64,000 nucleotides of DNA from Sphingomonas sp. Leaf339. GTDB lineage: Bacteria; Pseudomonadota; Alphaproteobacteria; Sphingomonadales; Sphingomonadaceae. This document shows positions 55,474 to 64,000 of this stretch, in pieces. A program made the translations under genes and the position numbers. Positions within the stretch are counted from its first letter, which is position 1. Every line of letters starts with the position of its first letter. The DNA lies in assembly GCF_001426195.1 (NCBI RefSeq), contig NZ_LMRS01000001.1, positions 746,501 to 810,500 on the forward strand. The letters run 5' to 3'. Below the pieces are notes generated by a model. That model was not told the origin of the DNA and did not search any database. It saw nothing but the letters and a program-made list of their open reading frames with translations.

Positions 55474-56319
55474 TCAGAAACGCAGCGAACGTAGCGTGCG
55501 GAAACTGGTGGTGATGTCGGGGATATAGGGCGCCGGCGCCTCGTCGTTCTCGACGTAGAAATGGCGGACCCCAGCGCTGCCCTTGAGTTTGAAGAGGGCG
55601 CCGAAATCGATCGTGCCATTACCCACCGCCGTCATGCTGCGATCGGCGCGCATGTCCTTGACGTGATAGGCGTAGAGCCGGGTCGACAGGCGATCGATCA
55701 GCGCCGCAGGGTTTTCACCGGCATGTGCCGCCCAATACAGATCGAGTTCGACCTTCACGAGCGCCGGGTCGGTTGCCTTCAGGAACCGGTCGTAAAGACT
55801 GACGCCGCCCGGCTTGGTCGTGAACTCGAAATCATGGTTGTGGTAAGCGAATCCCAGACCGGCTTTTCGAAGATCCCGGGCAAACCGATTGAAGTTTGGC
55901 AACGCCGCTTCCCAAGCCTGTTCGTTCCGATACTGGTCGGTCATGTAAGGCAGAATGACGGTATCAGCGCCAAGGCTCTTCGCCATCGTCACTGACTTGT
56001 CGAATTGCCCAAGCAGGGCATCATAGCCGATGTGGACAGAGGGTGCCCGCAGACCGAGCCGGTCCATCGTCTTGCGCAGCATGGCATGGTCCATGGCGTC
56101 ATAGCCGCCACCGCCATATTCGACCTCGCGGTACCCGATCTTCGCGACCGTCTCGAGCGTGGCTACCGGGTCCTTCTGGAACAGTTCGCGGACGGTGTAG
56201 AGTTGCAGGCCGATTGCCTTGAGTTGAGCGGCGGAGGCGGGTGACATCGCCAGATCGGCGAGGGTCAGGGCGGCAACCGATCCAGCGCCAGCCAGCAGGT
56301 TTCTGCGGTTGATAATCAT
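55474..56319 (-). CDS. Exported sugar phosphate isomerase/epimerase-like TIM barrel
   Basis: 281 residues. A Tat-like signal RRNLLAGAGSVAALTLADL precedes an AP-endonuclease-2-type TIM barrel: IGLQLYTVRELFQKDPVAT, GYREVEYGGG, FAYHNHDFEF and VKVELDLYWAAHAG (metal site Glu/Asp/His). Periplasmic sugar isomerase or epimerase; substrate not determined. Overlaps the subunit-3-like gene by 4 bp (ATGA), and followed by the GMC gene. Confidence 0.88.
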   Translation of the reverse strand: MIINRRNLLAGAGSVAALTLADLAMSPASAAQLKAIGLQLYTVRELFQKDPVATLETVAKIGYREVEYGGGGYDAMDHAMLRKTMDRLGLRAPSVHIGYDALLGQFDKSVTMAKSLGADTVILPYMTDQYRNEQAWEAALPNFNRFARDLRKAGLGFAYHNHDFEFTTKPGGVSLYDRFLKATDPALVKVELDLYWAAHAGENPAALIDRLSTRLYAYHVKDMRADRSMTAVGNGTIDFGALFKLKGSAGVRHFYVENDEAPAPYIPDITTSFRTLRSLRF

Positions 56320-56885
56320 GCCGAATACACCTTGTTGACCTGAGAATAAGGAAAGGCGCCGTTATATTCGCCCGGGACGGGCAGATATTCGCGCTCCTGC
56401 GTCATGCCGATCTCCGACGTGTAGTAGCCGGTAAGGACGAGCTGCCGGAATGCCTCAAAGAAGACACTACCTGATGGCAACCGATCGTTCATCGCCAAGG
56501 TGAGTAGCGCGTCCTGCTGCAAGGCAGTTGTTCGGGCGGACGGCACTTTGTAGTCCTGCATACTGCGGGCCTCGATTGCATCCAGCCCGGCGATGATCGG
56601 TACCCGATCTTCGGGCATGGCCCAGTCGGCCAGCATCTTTTCGATAAACGCCGGAACCCCGGCCGCGATCGCGCCCGGTGTATCGGTCGTCGGCAATACG
56701 CGCTCGCTGAGCGAGGTCATCAGGGCCCGTTGAACGGGGGTGAACACCGCCACGCTGGGCGGGCCTTCGCTGATGATCGGCATCGTTGCTGTTTTAACGG
56801 CGCCGGCCGCGCGGGCGATCGGGGCGTACAAGGCGGTGCCGAACATGGCGGTGATGCCCGCCAAGGCAGTTCTGCGGTCAATCAC
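56316..56885 (-). CDS. Gluconate 2-dehydrogenase subunit 3-like protein
   Basis: 189 residues from GTG 56885, which overlaps the DUF1080 stop as GTGA; longer starts run into that gene. Tat-like N-terminus MIDRRTALAGITAMFGTALY. The domain with LMTSLSERVLPTTDTPGAIAAGVPAFIEKMLADW and FFEAFRQLVLTGYYTSEIGM is the small (gamma, hitch-hiker) subunit of GMC dehydrogenases, which helps export and maturation of the large subunit. Confidence 0.87.
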   Translation of the reverse strand: MIDRRTALAGITAMFGTALYAPIARAAGAVKTATMPIISEGPPSVAVFTPVQRALMTSLSERVLPTTDTPGAIAAGVPAFIEKMLADWAMPEDRVPIIAGLDAIEARSMQDYKVPSARTTALQQDALLTLAMNDRLPSGSVFFEAFRQLVLTGYYTSEIGMTQEREYLPVPGEYNGAFPYSQVNKVYSA

Positions 56886-57715
56886 TTGCCGTCCTTTCCA
56901 AGATCCTGCGCAATCGCCGCATCGGTCAGCGGGCGAACCCAGATGTTGCGAAATGATACCGGCGAGTCGTGATCCTGCAACTGGATCGGCGCCGCATCGG
57001 GATGTGCCTTGTAACTGGCAACTTGACGCCAAATCGTGGTGCCCAGCATCGCTTGATGGTTCTGGACCAGCACGCCATTCAGGAATGCGGTCACGTAAGC
57101 CGGTCGCAGCAACGCGCCATCGGCCGCGAAGCGCGGTCGTTCGAACACGATATCGTAGGTCTGCCACTCGCCCGGTCGGCGCGCCGCATTCACCAATGGT
57201 GGTTTCCAGCCATAGACTGCGCCCACCGTGCCATCGGCATAGGTCGGGTTCTGATAACCATCGAGAATCTGCACCTCATACCGCTGCATGAACCAGATGC
57301 CGCTGTTCCCGCGATCCTGAGACGTCTTTGTCGGCGGGTTGGGCGACCGGAATTCCAGGTGCAGTTGCACGTCGCCGAAACTCTGTTTCGATACGAGATT
57401 GTTCTCGCCACCGCTCTTCGCGCGCGACGGGATTGTCATAGCGCCATTTGCGACCGGCCAGGCACCTCTCGCGCCTTGCCACGCGTCGGTCGATCGACCG
57501 TCGAATAGAATGACTGCGTCGGCGGGCGCCCCACCGGGGGTTGCAGCCGGCGTGACTACCGTCGGTGCGGGCCGGTCGGCATCATGGACATGCCATTGAC
57601 CACCGGGCAGCGTCGGCGTGTCCCGAAATCCTGGCTTCTCCTGCGCGGCAACGGGCAAAGCGACGGCCGCGACTAATCCCGTCATGATGGTCGCCATCTT
57701 GTATGTGGTCGTCAT
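56882..57715 (-). CDS. DUF1080 / 3-keto-disaccharide hydrolase domain protein
   Basis: 277 residues with a signal peptide (MATIMTGLVAAVALPVAAQ). Concanavalin-like jelly-roll with VILFDGRSTDAWQGA, FGDVQLHLEFRSP, GNSGIWFMQRYEVQILDGY and VSFRNIWVRPL, the DUF1080 pattern. Members cleave 3-keto-glycosides by elimination and addition. ATG overlaps the preceding TIM-barrel stop by 4 bp. Confidence 0.9.
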   Translation of the reverse strand: MTTTYKMATIMTGLVAAVALPVAAQEKPGFRDTPTLPGGQWHVHDADRPAPTVVTPAATPGGAPADAVILFDGRSTDAWQGARGAWPVANGAMTIPSRAKSGGENNLVSKQSFGDVQLHLEFRSPNPPTKTSQDRGNSGIWFMQRYEVQILDGYQNPTYADGTVGAVYGWKPPLVNAARRPGEWQTYDIVFERPRFAADGALLRPAYVTAFLNGVLVQNHQAMLGTTIWRQVASYKAHPDAAPIQLQDHDSPVSFRNIWVRPLTDAAIAQDLGKDGK

Positions 57716-58638
57716 CCTTGTTCCCCTCCTGCTCGATCAATCTCGCGATAGGCGGCGATCAGGCGATCTTCGCCTGCTCGCCCCGCTATCGAGTTGCCGT
57801 GCTCCATGCCGATCACACCCGAATATTTTCTGGATCGCAACCATTTGACGACGTTGGTGAAGTTTATTTCACCTGTCGTCGGCTCCTTGCGCCCTGGGTT
57901 GTCGCCGAACTGAATATAGCCGATCTCGCTCCAGCACGTATCGAGCGTGGGGATCAGGTTACCGGACTGGATCTGTTCGTGATAAAGATCGGCCAATATC
58001 TTGACCGCCGGACTATTCACGCCCCGCGCGACCGCAAAGCCCTGCGCGATGGTCTGCATGTAAACACCGGGATGATTGGTGCGCGTGTTTAGCGGCTCCA
58101 TCACCATGGCGATGTTGTGAGGGGCCACGATATCGCCGGCGCGGCGCATTACATCGATAATCCGCGCGGTCTGGATATCGACCGGCAGTTTCGCGTCCAT
58201 GAAACCGGTGACGACGGTCATGCGATTGGCGTTCAGACGCCGGGCGACGTCGATCGATGCGCGGATGTCGGCCAGGAAAGCCTCGCGTTCGGCCCCGTCA
58301 TTGGCGCCTAGCAACGGTCGCGACTCCGCCCATTTCGGCATGCTGGCGACGAAGACACCCATCGCCATGCCACGCTGTGATAGCGCCCTCGCCATCTGTT
58401 CCTGCTCGGCGACCGTACGCAGTCCGGCCTCGTTGTCTTCCCAGGCGGTAAAACCCTGATCGGCCGCGAAGGCGATCTGCTCGATCCGTCCGCCACGGCT
58501 GGCGAAGCTGCCCTCGTGCGGCGCAAATTTGAGCGAGAAGCGCGCTGCGTTGGAGCCGGTCCGCTGGGCAGCTACCAGCCCGGAGGCCAGCGAGGAGGCG
58601 GCGCCGGCGGCGATGACGGTGCGGCGTGAAACCGTCAC
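57712..58638 (-). CDS. Hydroxypyruvate isomerase-like TIM barrel protein
   Basis: 308 residues, GTG start 58638. Tat-like signal SRRTVIAAGAASSLASGLVAAQ. The domain resembles Hyi/IolE: FSLKFAPHEGSFASRG, AFAADQGFTAWEDNEAG, MVMEPLNTRTNHPGVYM (metal Glu), ILADLYHEQIQSG and IGYIQFGDNPGR. Isomerase/epimerase on a keto-sugar, predicted periplasmic. Coupled to the DUF1080 gene. Confidence 0.88.
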   Translation of the reverse strand: MTVSRRTVIAAGAASSLASGLVAAQRTGSNAARFSLKFAPHEGSFASRGGRIEQIAFAADQGFTAWEDNEAGLRTVAEQEQMARALSQRGMAMGVFVASMPKWAESRPLLGANDGAEREAFLADIRASIDVARRLNANRMTVVTGFMDAKLPVDIQTARIIDVMRRAGDIVAPHNIAMVMEPLNTRTNHPGVYMQTIAQGFAVARGVNSPAVKILADLYHEQIQSGNLIPTLDTCWSEIGYIQFGDNPGRKEPTTGEINFTNVVKWLRSRKYSGVIGMEHGNSIAGRAGEDRLIAAYREIDRAGGEQG

Positions 58639-58678
58639 GTGCGCATTCTTGCTGGGCTGTGACGGAAGGACCAGCGCA

Positions 58679-59068
58679 TCACTTTGCGCCTTCCGCCTTC
58701 AGATAAGCGATAATGGCCGCCCGCTTGGCCGGATCGGGGGTCGAGATCGGCATGCGGGTGCCGGGCACCTTCTTCGATGGCGCAGCGAGGTATTCGTTGA
58801 GCGTTTTTTCGTCCCAGCGCAGCTTCGACGCTTTCAGTGCGGGCGAGTAATTGAAGCCCGGAGCGGCGGCGGCTGCACGGCCGACCACGCCGTACAGATT
58901 GGGACCGATGCCATTCTTCCCGCCCTTCGGCACGGTGTGACAAGCGCGGCAGGCGGCGAACGCGGGTGGCGCGGCGGCAGGCGCGGTCTGTGCGACGGTT
59001 GGCGCGGCTACAACGACCAGCGTCGCTGCGCCGACGCTGCCGATGGCCAAGCATAGAACGAGTTTCAT
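58679..59068 (-). CDS. Class I c-type cytochrome
   Basis: 129 residues from ATG 59068 (GGAGAG upstream). Signal peptide (VLCLAIGSVGAATLVVVAAP, VAQ) then heme motif CRACHTVP with CxxCH and GIGPNLYGVVGR, distal methionine in GTRMPISTPDPAKR. Mono-heme electron carrier likely linking the GMC dehydrogenase to the respiratory chain. Overlaps the Gfo/Idh gene by 4 bp. Confidence 0.94.
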   Translation of the reverse strand: MKLVLCLAIGSVGAATLVVVAAPTVAQTAPAAAPPAFAACRACHTVPKGGKNGIGPNLYGVVGRAAAAAPGFNYSPALKASKLRWDEKTLNEYLAAPSKKVPGTRMPISTPDPAKRAAIIAYLKAEGAK

Positions 59069-60207
59069 GCAGTCTCTCCAGAATCGATCGGGGTCCATTT
59101 TTTGTCGGACCCGGCATTTTCTATCACGGCCTCGATGAACCGCATCGTACGCAAGCCATCGGTGACGCCGGGAAACCAGCGGTCGCCGTTGCCCCGGATC
59201 GCCGCCGCAAAGGCGCGGTAGAGGTTTGCGAATGCCTCGATATACCCCTCGGGATGACCCGCCGGCGTTCGCAGCAGCGCGGTGGCACCGTCGTGCAGCC
59301 CCGGTCCGCCGGCCCGCACGACTTCGGTCGGGCGATCGAGCCAGCGGAGCGTGAGCGTGTTCGGCTCCATTTGTGCCCATTCGAGACCGCCGCGCTCGCC
59401 ATGGATGCGAAGCCTGAGGCCGTTTTCCTCGCCTGCCGCGACCTGAGTCGCTTTCAACGTTCCACGAGCGCCACCATCGAAGCGCAGCAAGGCGCTGACA
59501 TCGTCGTCTAGCCGCCGGCCCGACACGTGTGTGGCAACGTCTGCTGAGACCGATTGCACGCGCAAACCGGATACATGTTCGGCGAGCTGGAAGGCGTGCG
59601 TCCCGATATCGCCGAGGCAGCCGCCGATGCCGGCGCGGGCGGGGTCCGTCCGCCATTCGGCCTGTTTGTTACCGTCGGTGTCGATCGGTAAGCTGAGCCA
59701 GCCTTGCAGATATTCGACCTGAACGAGGCGGATTTTGCCTAAATCGCCGCGCGCGATCCTGACCCGCGCCTCCTCGATCAACGGATAGCCGCTATAGGTG
59801 AAGGCGAGGGCGAAGCGCCGGCCGCTGACCTCGGCAGCGTCGGCGATTGCCTTGGCCTCCGCTACGCTCATCGCCATCGGCTTTTCGCAAAAGACGTCGA
59901 AGCCTGCGTTCAGCGCTGCGATCGCCATAGGGGCATGCAGATAATTGGGCGTCACGATCGCGACTGCATCGATGCGCTGATCGGCGGGCATGGCCCGCTC
60001 TTGCGCGATCATCGCATCGAGCGACGGATAGATGCGCCGGGCGTCCAGTCCTAACAACTCACCGGTCCGCTGATTGCGGCCGGCATCGGTGCTGAAGGCG
60101 CCGGCCGCCAACTGCCAGTCACCATCCAGTGCCGCGGCCATACGGTGGACTGCGCCGATAAAGGCGCCTTCGCCGCCACCGACCATACCAAGTTGAAGGC
60201 GTTTCAC
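59065..60207 (-). CDS. Gfo/Idh/MocA family oxidoreductase
   Basis: 380 residues, GTG start 60207. Rossmann domain with [30 protein letters not shown] (the EKP motif) and a C-terminal GFO/IDH domain. NAD(P)-linked; in this cluster it may reduce or oxidise a 3-keto sugar. No signal peptide, so cytoplasmic. Overlaps the isomerase gene by GTGA. Confidence 0.93.
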   Translation of the reverse strand: MKRLQLGMVGGGEGAFIGAVHRMAAALDGDWQLAAGAFSTDAGRNQRTGELLGLDARRIYPSLDAMIAQERAMPADQRIDAVAIVTPNYLHAPMAIAALNAGFDVFCEKPMAMSVAEAKAIADAAEVSGRRFALAFTYSGYPLIEEARVRIARGDLGKIRLVQVEYLQGWLSLPIDTDGNKQAEWRTDPARAGIGGCLGDIGTHAFQLAEHVSGLRVQSVSADVATHVSGRRLDDDVSALLRFDGGARGTLKATQVAAGEENGLRLRIHGERGGLEWAQMEPNTLTLRWLDRPTEVVRAGGPGLHDGATALLRTPAGHPEGYIEAFANLYRAFAAAIRGNGDRWFPGVTDGLRTMRFIEAVIENAGSDKKWTPIDSGETA

Positions 60208-61268
60208 GACGACTCCCTCGACAGGCCGAGCAGCGAACGGATCGCCGCACGATCGACGCCACTGGCCGCGAAGTCGTCAAACGGACGTTCGGTCAGACGG
60301 ATCATGTGATCGCGGATGAAGGGCGCGCCCTCACGCGCACCATCCTCGGACCGCTTCAGTGCGCATTCCCATTCGAGCACCGCCCAGCCGTCATAGCCAT
60401 ACTGCGCCATCTTGCTGAAGATCGATGAGAAATCGACCTGCCCGTCGCCCAGCGAGCGGAAACGACCGGCGCGATCTACCCAGTTCTCGTACCCGCCATA
60501 GACGCCCGAACGCCCGGTCGGATTGAACTCCGCATCCTTGACGTGAAAGCACGAAATCCGGTTGTGATAGCGATCGATGAAGTCGAGATAGTCAAGCTGT
60601 TGCAGCACGAAGTGCGACGGATCGAACAACAGGCGCGCGCGGGGATGGTGATCGACCGCGGCGAGGAAGCGCTCCCATGACGCGCCGTCATGCAGGTCTT
60701 CGCCCGCGTGAATCTCGAACGCGCAATCGACGCCCTCTGCTTCAAAGACATCGAGGATCGGTATCCAGCGGCGGGCGAGTTCGGCAAACGCCTCCTCGAC
60801 CAGTCCGGCCGGCCGCTGCGGCCAAGGATAGACATAGGGCCATGCCAATGCGCCGGAGAAGGTTGCATGCGCTGAGAGCCCCAGATTGGCGCTGGCCTTT
60901 GCCGCCAATTTGACCTGCTCAACCGCCCAGACCTGACGCTCCGCGGGTTTGCCATGGACCTCAGGCGGCGCGAAGCCGTCGAACAGCGTATCGTAGGCGG
61001 GATGGACGGCGACCAACTGGCCTTGAAGATGCGTCGATAACTCTGTGACTTCGATGTTGTGTTTAGCGAGCGTTCCTTTCAGGTCGTCGCAAAAGGTCTT
61101 GCTCTCAGCGGCAAGCGACAGATCGATCAACTGCGTGTTGCAGGGTATCTGCACGCCGGCATAACCCAGCCCCGCTGCCCATTCGGCGAGACTCTCCAGC
61201 GTGTTGAACGGCGCCGTATCACCCATGAATTGAGCGAGGAAAATGCCCGGTCCTTTCATCGCCTTCAT
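60204..61268 (-). CDS. Cytoplasmic sugar phosphate isomerase/epimerase
   Basis: 354 residues from ATG 61268, overlapping the MFS stop (ATGA); earlier starts enter that gene. TIM barrel with GIFLAQFMGDTAPFN, VDCAFEIHAGEDLHDG, RARLLFDPSHFVLQQLDYLDFIDRY and FHVKDAEFNPTGRSGVYGG carrying the metal-binding Glu, Asp and His. No signal peptide, in contrast to the two other isomerases of the cluster. Confidence 0.9.
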   Translation of the reverse strand: MKAMKGPGIFLAQFMGDTAPFNTLESLAEWAAGLGYAGVQIPCNTQLIDLSLAAESKTFCDDLKGTLAKHNIEVTELSTHLQGQLVAVHPAYDTLFDGFAPPEVHGKPAERQVWAVEQVKLAAKASANLGLSAHATFSGALAWPYVYPWPQRPAGLVEEAFAELARRWIPILDVFEAEGVDCAFEIHAGEDLHDGASWERFLAAVDHHPRARLLFDPSHFVLQQLDYLDFIDRYHNRISCFHVKDAEFNPTGRSGVYGGYENWVDRAGRFRSLGDGQVDFSSIFSKMAQYGYDGWAVLEWECALKRSEDGAREGAPFIRDHMIRLTERPFDDFAASGVDRAAIRSLLGLSRESS

Positions 61269-62512
61269 GCGGCGGCCTCCGTCTTGGTATCGCGAAAGGT
61301 GAACTGGAACAGGATTGCGATCAGCGCGGCGGCGACCGCTGGATACCACCACATCTGCTGCCAATCGGCGATGCTGGGTGTGGCGGGCAACTGCGCATAA
61401 AGCATCGCGCCGATCTGTGATCCGAGCAACATCCCGACGCCATAGGTGAACAGCGTCAGCATTCCTTGGGCTTGCGCGTTCACACCCTTCGGCGTCGCGA
61501 TCGTGCCGGTGTAGATCGCGCCGGCCACGAAAAAGAAATCATAGCAAACGCCGTGGAGCGCTACACCAAGATAGACCGCCCAGATCGACGCGCCGCCATC
61601 GCCGATCGCGAACAGCGCATAGCGCAACGCCCAAGCGGCCATGCCAACCAGCAGTAGTGGCTTCACCCCGAACCGCCGGTACAGCCACGGCATCGAGAAC
61701 ATGAATACCAGTTCGGACATCTGCCCGATCGCCAGCGTTCCGCCGACATTCACGATGCCGGTCGCGCCGACATACGGCGAAGCATAAGCGTAATACATCG
61801 CCAGCGGGATCGAGATCAGCGTCGCGCAGGTGATGAAGATCATGAACGAGCGCTGCTTCAGCAGGCTGAACGCCTCGACGCAGAAGACTTGCCGGACCAC
61901 GCTTTCATCGCGAGGTGCGTCTGGTTCGACGTTAGGCAGCGTGAAGCTATACAATCCCAAGGCGATCGAAACGACCGCCGAGATCGTGAAAATCTGCGGG
62001 CTGGCGGACAGGCCGGCCCAGCCGACGATCAGGCCGGCGGCAATCCAGCCCAGCGTGCCGAACGCGCGTACGAAGGGAAACCGGTCGGTCCGATCACCCA
62101 GGCTCTTCAGCGCGATCGTGTTGGCGAGCCCGACCGTCGGCATATACAGGATCATGTAGCCGAGCAGCACCCAGACGAGCGTGTCGCCGCGTTCCGGGTT
62201 CACCAGTGATGGCAGCATAAATAAGATTGCACCGCCGATCAGATGAAGGATCACCATCAGCATGCGCGGGCTGACATATCGCGCGGCGGCCATGCCGAGC
62301 AGGAAGGATCCGACGATCGAGGCGATCGGCCCGACCGAAAAAGCGTTGCCGATCAGATTGCCTATCCCGACCGTCTGCATCACCAGGCCCAGTGTGACGG
62401 TCCAAGCACCCCAAACGAAGAACTGCATGAACATCAGCGCACTGAGGCGCCCGGTGAGCAGCCCGTCCGCCGGACGTTCGGCGGCGTTTATTGCACCTTC
62501 GGCAGTGGCCAT
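61265..62512 (-). CDS. MFS transporter, nucleoside/H+ symporter (NupG-like)
   Basis: 415 residues, twelve TM helices. The opening RLSALMFMQFFVWGAWTVTLG matches the nucleoside:H+ symporter family, and the loop with RTDRFPFVRAFGTLGWIAAGL is typical. In sugar clusters such members often import sugars or glycosides. First gene of the minus-strand operon, 125 bp from the divergent LacI gene. Confidence 0.93.
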   Translation of the reverse strand: MATAEGAINAAERPADGLLTGRLSALMFMQFFVWGAWTVTLGLVMQTVGIGNLIGNAFSVGPIASIVGSFLLGMAAARYVSPRMLMVILHLIGGAILFMLPSLVNPERGDTLVWVLLGYMILYMPTVGLANTIALKSLGDRTDRFPFVRAFGTLGWIAAGLIVGWAGLSASPQIFTISAVVSIALGLYSFTLPNVEPDAPRDESVVRQVFCVEAFSLLKQRSFMIFITCATLISIPLAMYYAYASPYVGATGIVNVGGTLAIGQMSELVFMFSMPWLYRRFGVKPLLLVGMAAWALRYALFAIGDGGASIWAVYLGVALHGVCYDFFFVAGAIYTGTIATPKGVNAQAQGMLTLFTYGVGMLLGSQIGAMLYAQLPATPSIADWQQMWWYPAVAAALIAILFQFTFRDTKTEAAA

Positions 62513-62577
62513 GCGTCAACCTCTCCTCACGCAGTTTTCCTGCTTCTTGATGCGCAGGCTAGGCATGGTGGGTGGCG

Positions 62578-62593
62578 ATGTAAAGGATTACAT
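62578..62593. promoter_or_regulatory. Putative LacI-family operator
   Basis: Palindrome ATGTAA-AGGA-TTACAT in the 125-bp intergenic region between the MFS transporter and the LacI regulator, 66 bp from the MFS start. The size and symmetry suit a LacI-type dimer, which could control both genes. Confidence 0.55.
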
Positions 62594-62637
62594 TCCACGC
62601 TATCGACAAGAGAGGCATCTCGATCCATGACAGGGCG

Positions 62638-63684
62638 ATGACGACGATCATCGACGTCGCTGCGTTGGCTGGCGTGTCCACGGCGACGGTATCACGGGTG
62701 TTATCGAAGCCCGAACGCGTCGCCCGGCATACGCGGGAACGAGTGTTGGCGGTCGTCCAGACGCTGAACTATTCGCCCAATATCGCGGCGCGGAGCCTGC
62801 GCACGCTCAGGGCCGCTAAAATTCTGCTGACGGTGCCCGACATCTCCAATCCGTTTTTCGCCAGCGTGATTCGCGGGGCAGAAGAAGCAGCGCGCGATGC
62901 GGGCTACGCCGTGGTGGTCGGTGACACCCGGCATGATCCGGAAGTCGAGGACCAATATGCAGAAATGCTGTCCCGGCGTGAGGTCGATGGCCTGATCTTC
63001 CTCGGCCATCGTCTGCCGGCTAGCCTGAAGCCGCTTGTGTCATGCGATGGCACCGCAGCTCCGATCGTCAACGGGTGCGAGTACAGCCCGGATATTGGCG
63101 TCCCCAGCGTGCACATCGATAACGCGGCCGCCAGCAGCGATGCCGTCGAGCATCTGATCGCTTTGGGTCATCGCAATATCGGCATCATCACCGGACCCAC
63201 GATCAGTCCGATCAGTCGTGATCGCCTGGCCGGGGCGATGGTGGCGGCCGAACGGCACGGATTGGTCGATCAGCTCTGTCTTTGCATTGGTGACTATTCG
63301 GCGGCATCAGCCTTTACCCAGGTTACGAATCTGATAGCTCGGCGAGACCACGGTGCTGTGACCGCGATCTTTTGTTTCAGCGACGAGATGGCGCTGGGCG
63401 CGATTTGTGCGATTGCCGAGGCTGGTTTGGAGTGTCCCCGCGACATTTCCGTCATTGGCTTTGACGATCTGCCGCTTGCTCGCTTCTTTCAGCCAGCGCT
63501 TACCACGATTGCGCAGCCCAAGGGCATGATCGGCCGTCGTGCGGTCGAATTGCTGGTCGATATCCTGCACAATATCGACAGCCCGACCCGGCATGTCACG
63601 CTGAGGCATGAAATCATCATCCGTGCCAGCACGGCGGTACCCGCTCAAGGCGCGAGGGGATCGATACCGCGACTTCGCGTCTGA
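62638..63684 (+). CDS. LacI family transcriptional regulator
   Basis: 348 residues. N-terminal HTH (IIDVAALAGVSTATVSRVLS) and hinge NYSPNIAARSLRT, then a periplasmic-binding-protein-like sensor with NPFFASVIRGAEEAARDAGY, VDGLIFLGHRLP, HIDNAAASSDAVEHLI and IGFDDLPLARFFQPALTTI. Divergent from the sugar operon, so likely its local repressor, responding to a sugar of the pathway. ATG 62638. Confidence 0.95.
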   Translation: MTTIIDVAALAGVSTATVSRVLSKPERVARHTRERVLAVVQTLNYSPNIAARSLRTLRAAKILLTVPDISNPFFASVIRGAEEAARDAGYAVVVGDTRHDPEVEDQYAEMLSRREVDGLIFLGHRLPASLKPLVSCDGTAAPIVNGCEYSPDIGVPSVHIDNAAASSDAVEHLIALGHRNIGIITGPTISPISRDRLAGAMVAAERHGLVDQLCLCIGDYSAASAFTQVTNLIARRDHGAVTAIFCFSDEMALGAICAIAEAGLECPRDISVIGFDDLPLARFFQPALTTIAQPKGMIGRRAVELLVDILHNIDSPTRHVTLRHEIIIRASTAVPAQGARGSIPRLRV

Positions 63685-64000
63685 CACGCAATCCGCGTAA
63701 GTGCCGTATTCGCTTACTGTGACTTGGGTCGCCGTTGGGATATTGTCATTCGCTGCTAAAATTCGAGGCGCGACGATCAAGGCCAGCCGACGGTGACGAA
63801 ATGCGGGTAACCAGGTGGAAGACGTAGGCCCAGTTGCGGGCATGTGTTCCTTGCACGGTGGCGTAGCGTGTATCGAATCTGAAAGTAGGGATAGTATCTC
63901 TGCCAAATGCTGGCCAAGCGCAATCGGTGCGCGCAGTCATGATTCAATTGTGGAAGTGGCTACAACGGCTGACCCCTTGGTGCTGTTGCGTTTGCCTAAC
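63685..64000. other. Window end, no gene recognised
   Basis: 316 bp after the LacI stop. Reading both strands, no frame has family motifs, a convincing ribosome-binding site or the local codon bias; a short minus frame at 63746-63940 was considered and dropped. The window may end before the next gene starts. Confidence 0.5.

Noticed and set aside
63746-63940. 64-residue minus-strand frame near the right edge
   Set aside because: No ribosome-binding site, no motif, and its composition does not match the neighbours; could be a fragment but cannot be supported.

Overview
The window looks like chromosome from an alphaproteobacterium of the order Sphingomonadales, most likely Sphingomonas or a close relative. 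The basis is high GC, the alphaproteobacterial cell-cycle regulator GcrA, a three-gene cytochrome bc1 operon (petABC), split glycine decarboxylase (gcvPA/gcvPB), an argD-argF-hslO block, glyQ-glyS, a Tad pilus locus and many small GC-rich palindromic repeats between genes. This is a family-level inference from remembered protein families; no 16S or other marker search was possible. I recognised no rRNA or tRNA gene, CRISPR array or intact insertion sequence.

Layout. 1-5.1 kb: end of a LysR-type regulator, an ABC-2 permease, gcrA, an outer-membrane barrel protein and parE. 5.2-10.8 kb: argD, argF, hslO, a possible structured RNA, queC, queE and an exported unknown. 11-15 kb: a Met-rich repeat lipoprotein, lipB, a membrane protein, and trmL-hemF-GNAT on the minus strand. 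15-17.8 kb: petABC. 18-26.8 kb: small lipoprotein and membrane genes, a MaoC protein, a HAD hydrolase, ychF, a 2OG-Fe(II) oxygenase-like gene and an unknown gene behind a Fur-type palindrome, a DUF2254 protein, a nitrilase-family protein, a four-Cys microprotein behind three Fur-like repeats, pth and rplY. 26.9-34 kb: a TraB/GumN protein, glyQ, a 205-bp inverted-repeat element, glyS with an in-frame repeat-like insertion, and ppdK. 34-41.6 kb: a Tad/Flp pilus operon (cpaA-B-C-D-E-tadB-tadC) with no cpaF ATPase and no pilin gene. 41.6-46.1 kb: a FAD oxidoreductase, a YegP-like protein, ispH-thrB-rnhA and a lipoprotein. 46.2-51.1 kb: a tandem glycine riboswitch followed by gcvT-gcvH-gcvPA-gcvPB. 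51.3-52.8 kb: two membrane proteins.

53.1-53.7 kb holds the most unusual gene: a stand-alone, shortened Cas5 (type I-C, Cas5d-like) protein. No cas1, cas2, cas3, cas4, cas7 or cas8 gene and no CRISPR array is visible within reach, and the sequence appears AT-richer than its neighbours, with a palindrome immediately downstream. Regions that contain the crRNA-processing residues in Cas5d appear to be missing, so a repurposed RNA-binding or regulatory role is more likely than canonical CRISPR function.

53.8-63.7 kb is a catabolic operon. In transcription order it encodes a NupG-type MFS transporter, a sugar isomerase/epimerase, a Gfo/Idh/MocA oxidoreductase, cytochrome c, a hydroxypyruvate-isomerase-like TIM barrel, a DUF1080 (3-keto-disaccharide hydrolase) protein, a gluconate-2-dehydrogenase subunit-3-like protein, a second isomerase and a GMC oxidoreductase. 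A LacI regulator is divergent across a palindromic operator candidate. Most genes overlap by 4 bp. Together they suggest oxidation of a glycoside to the 3-keto form with electrons passed to cytochrome c, cleavage, uptake and isomerisation/reduction.
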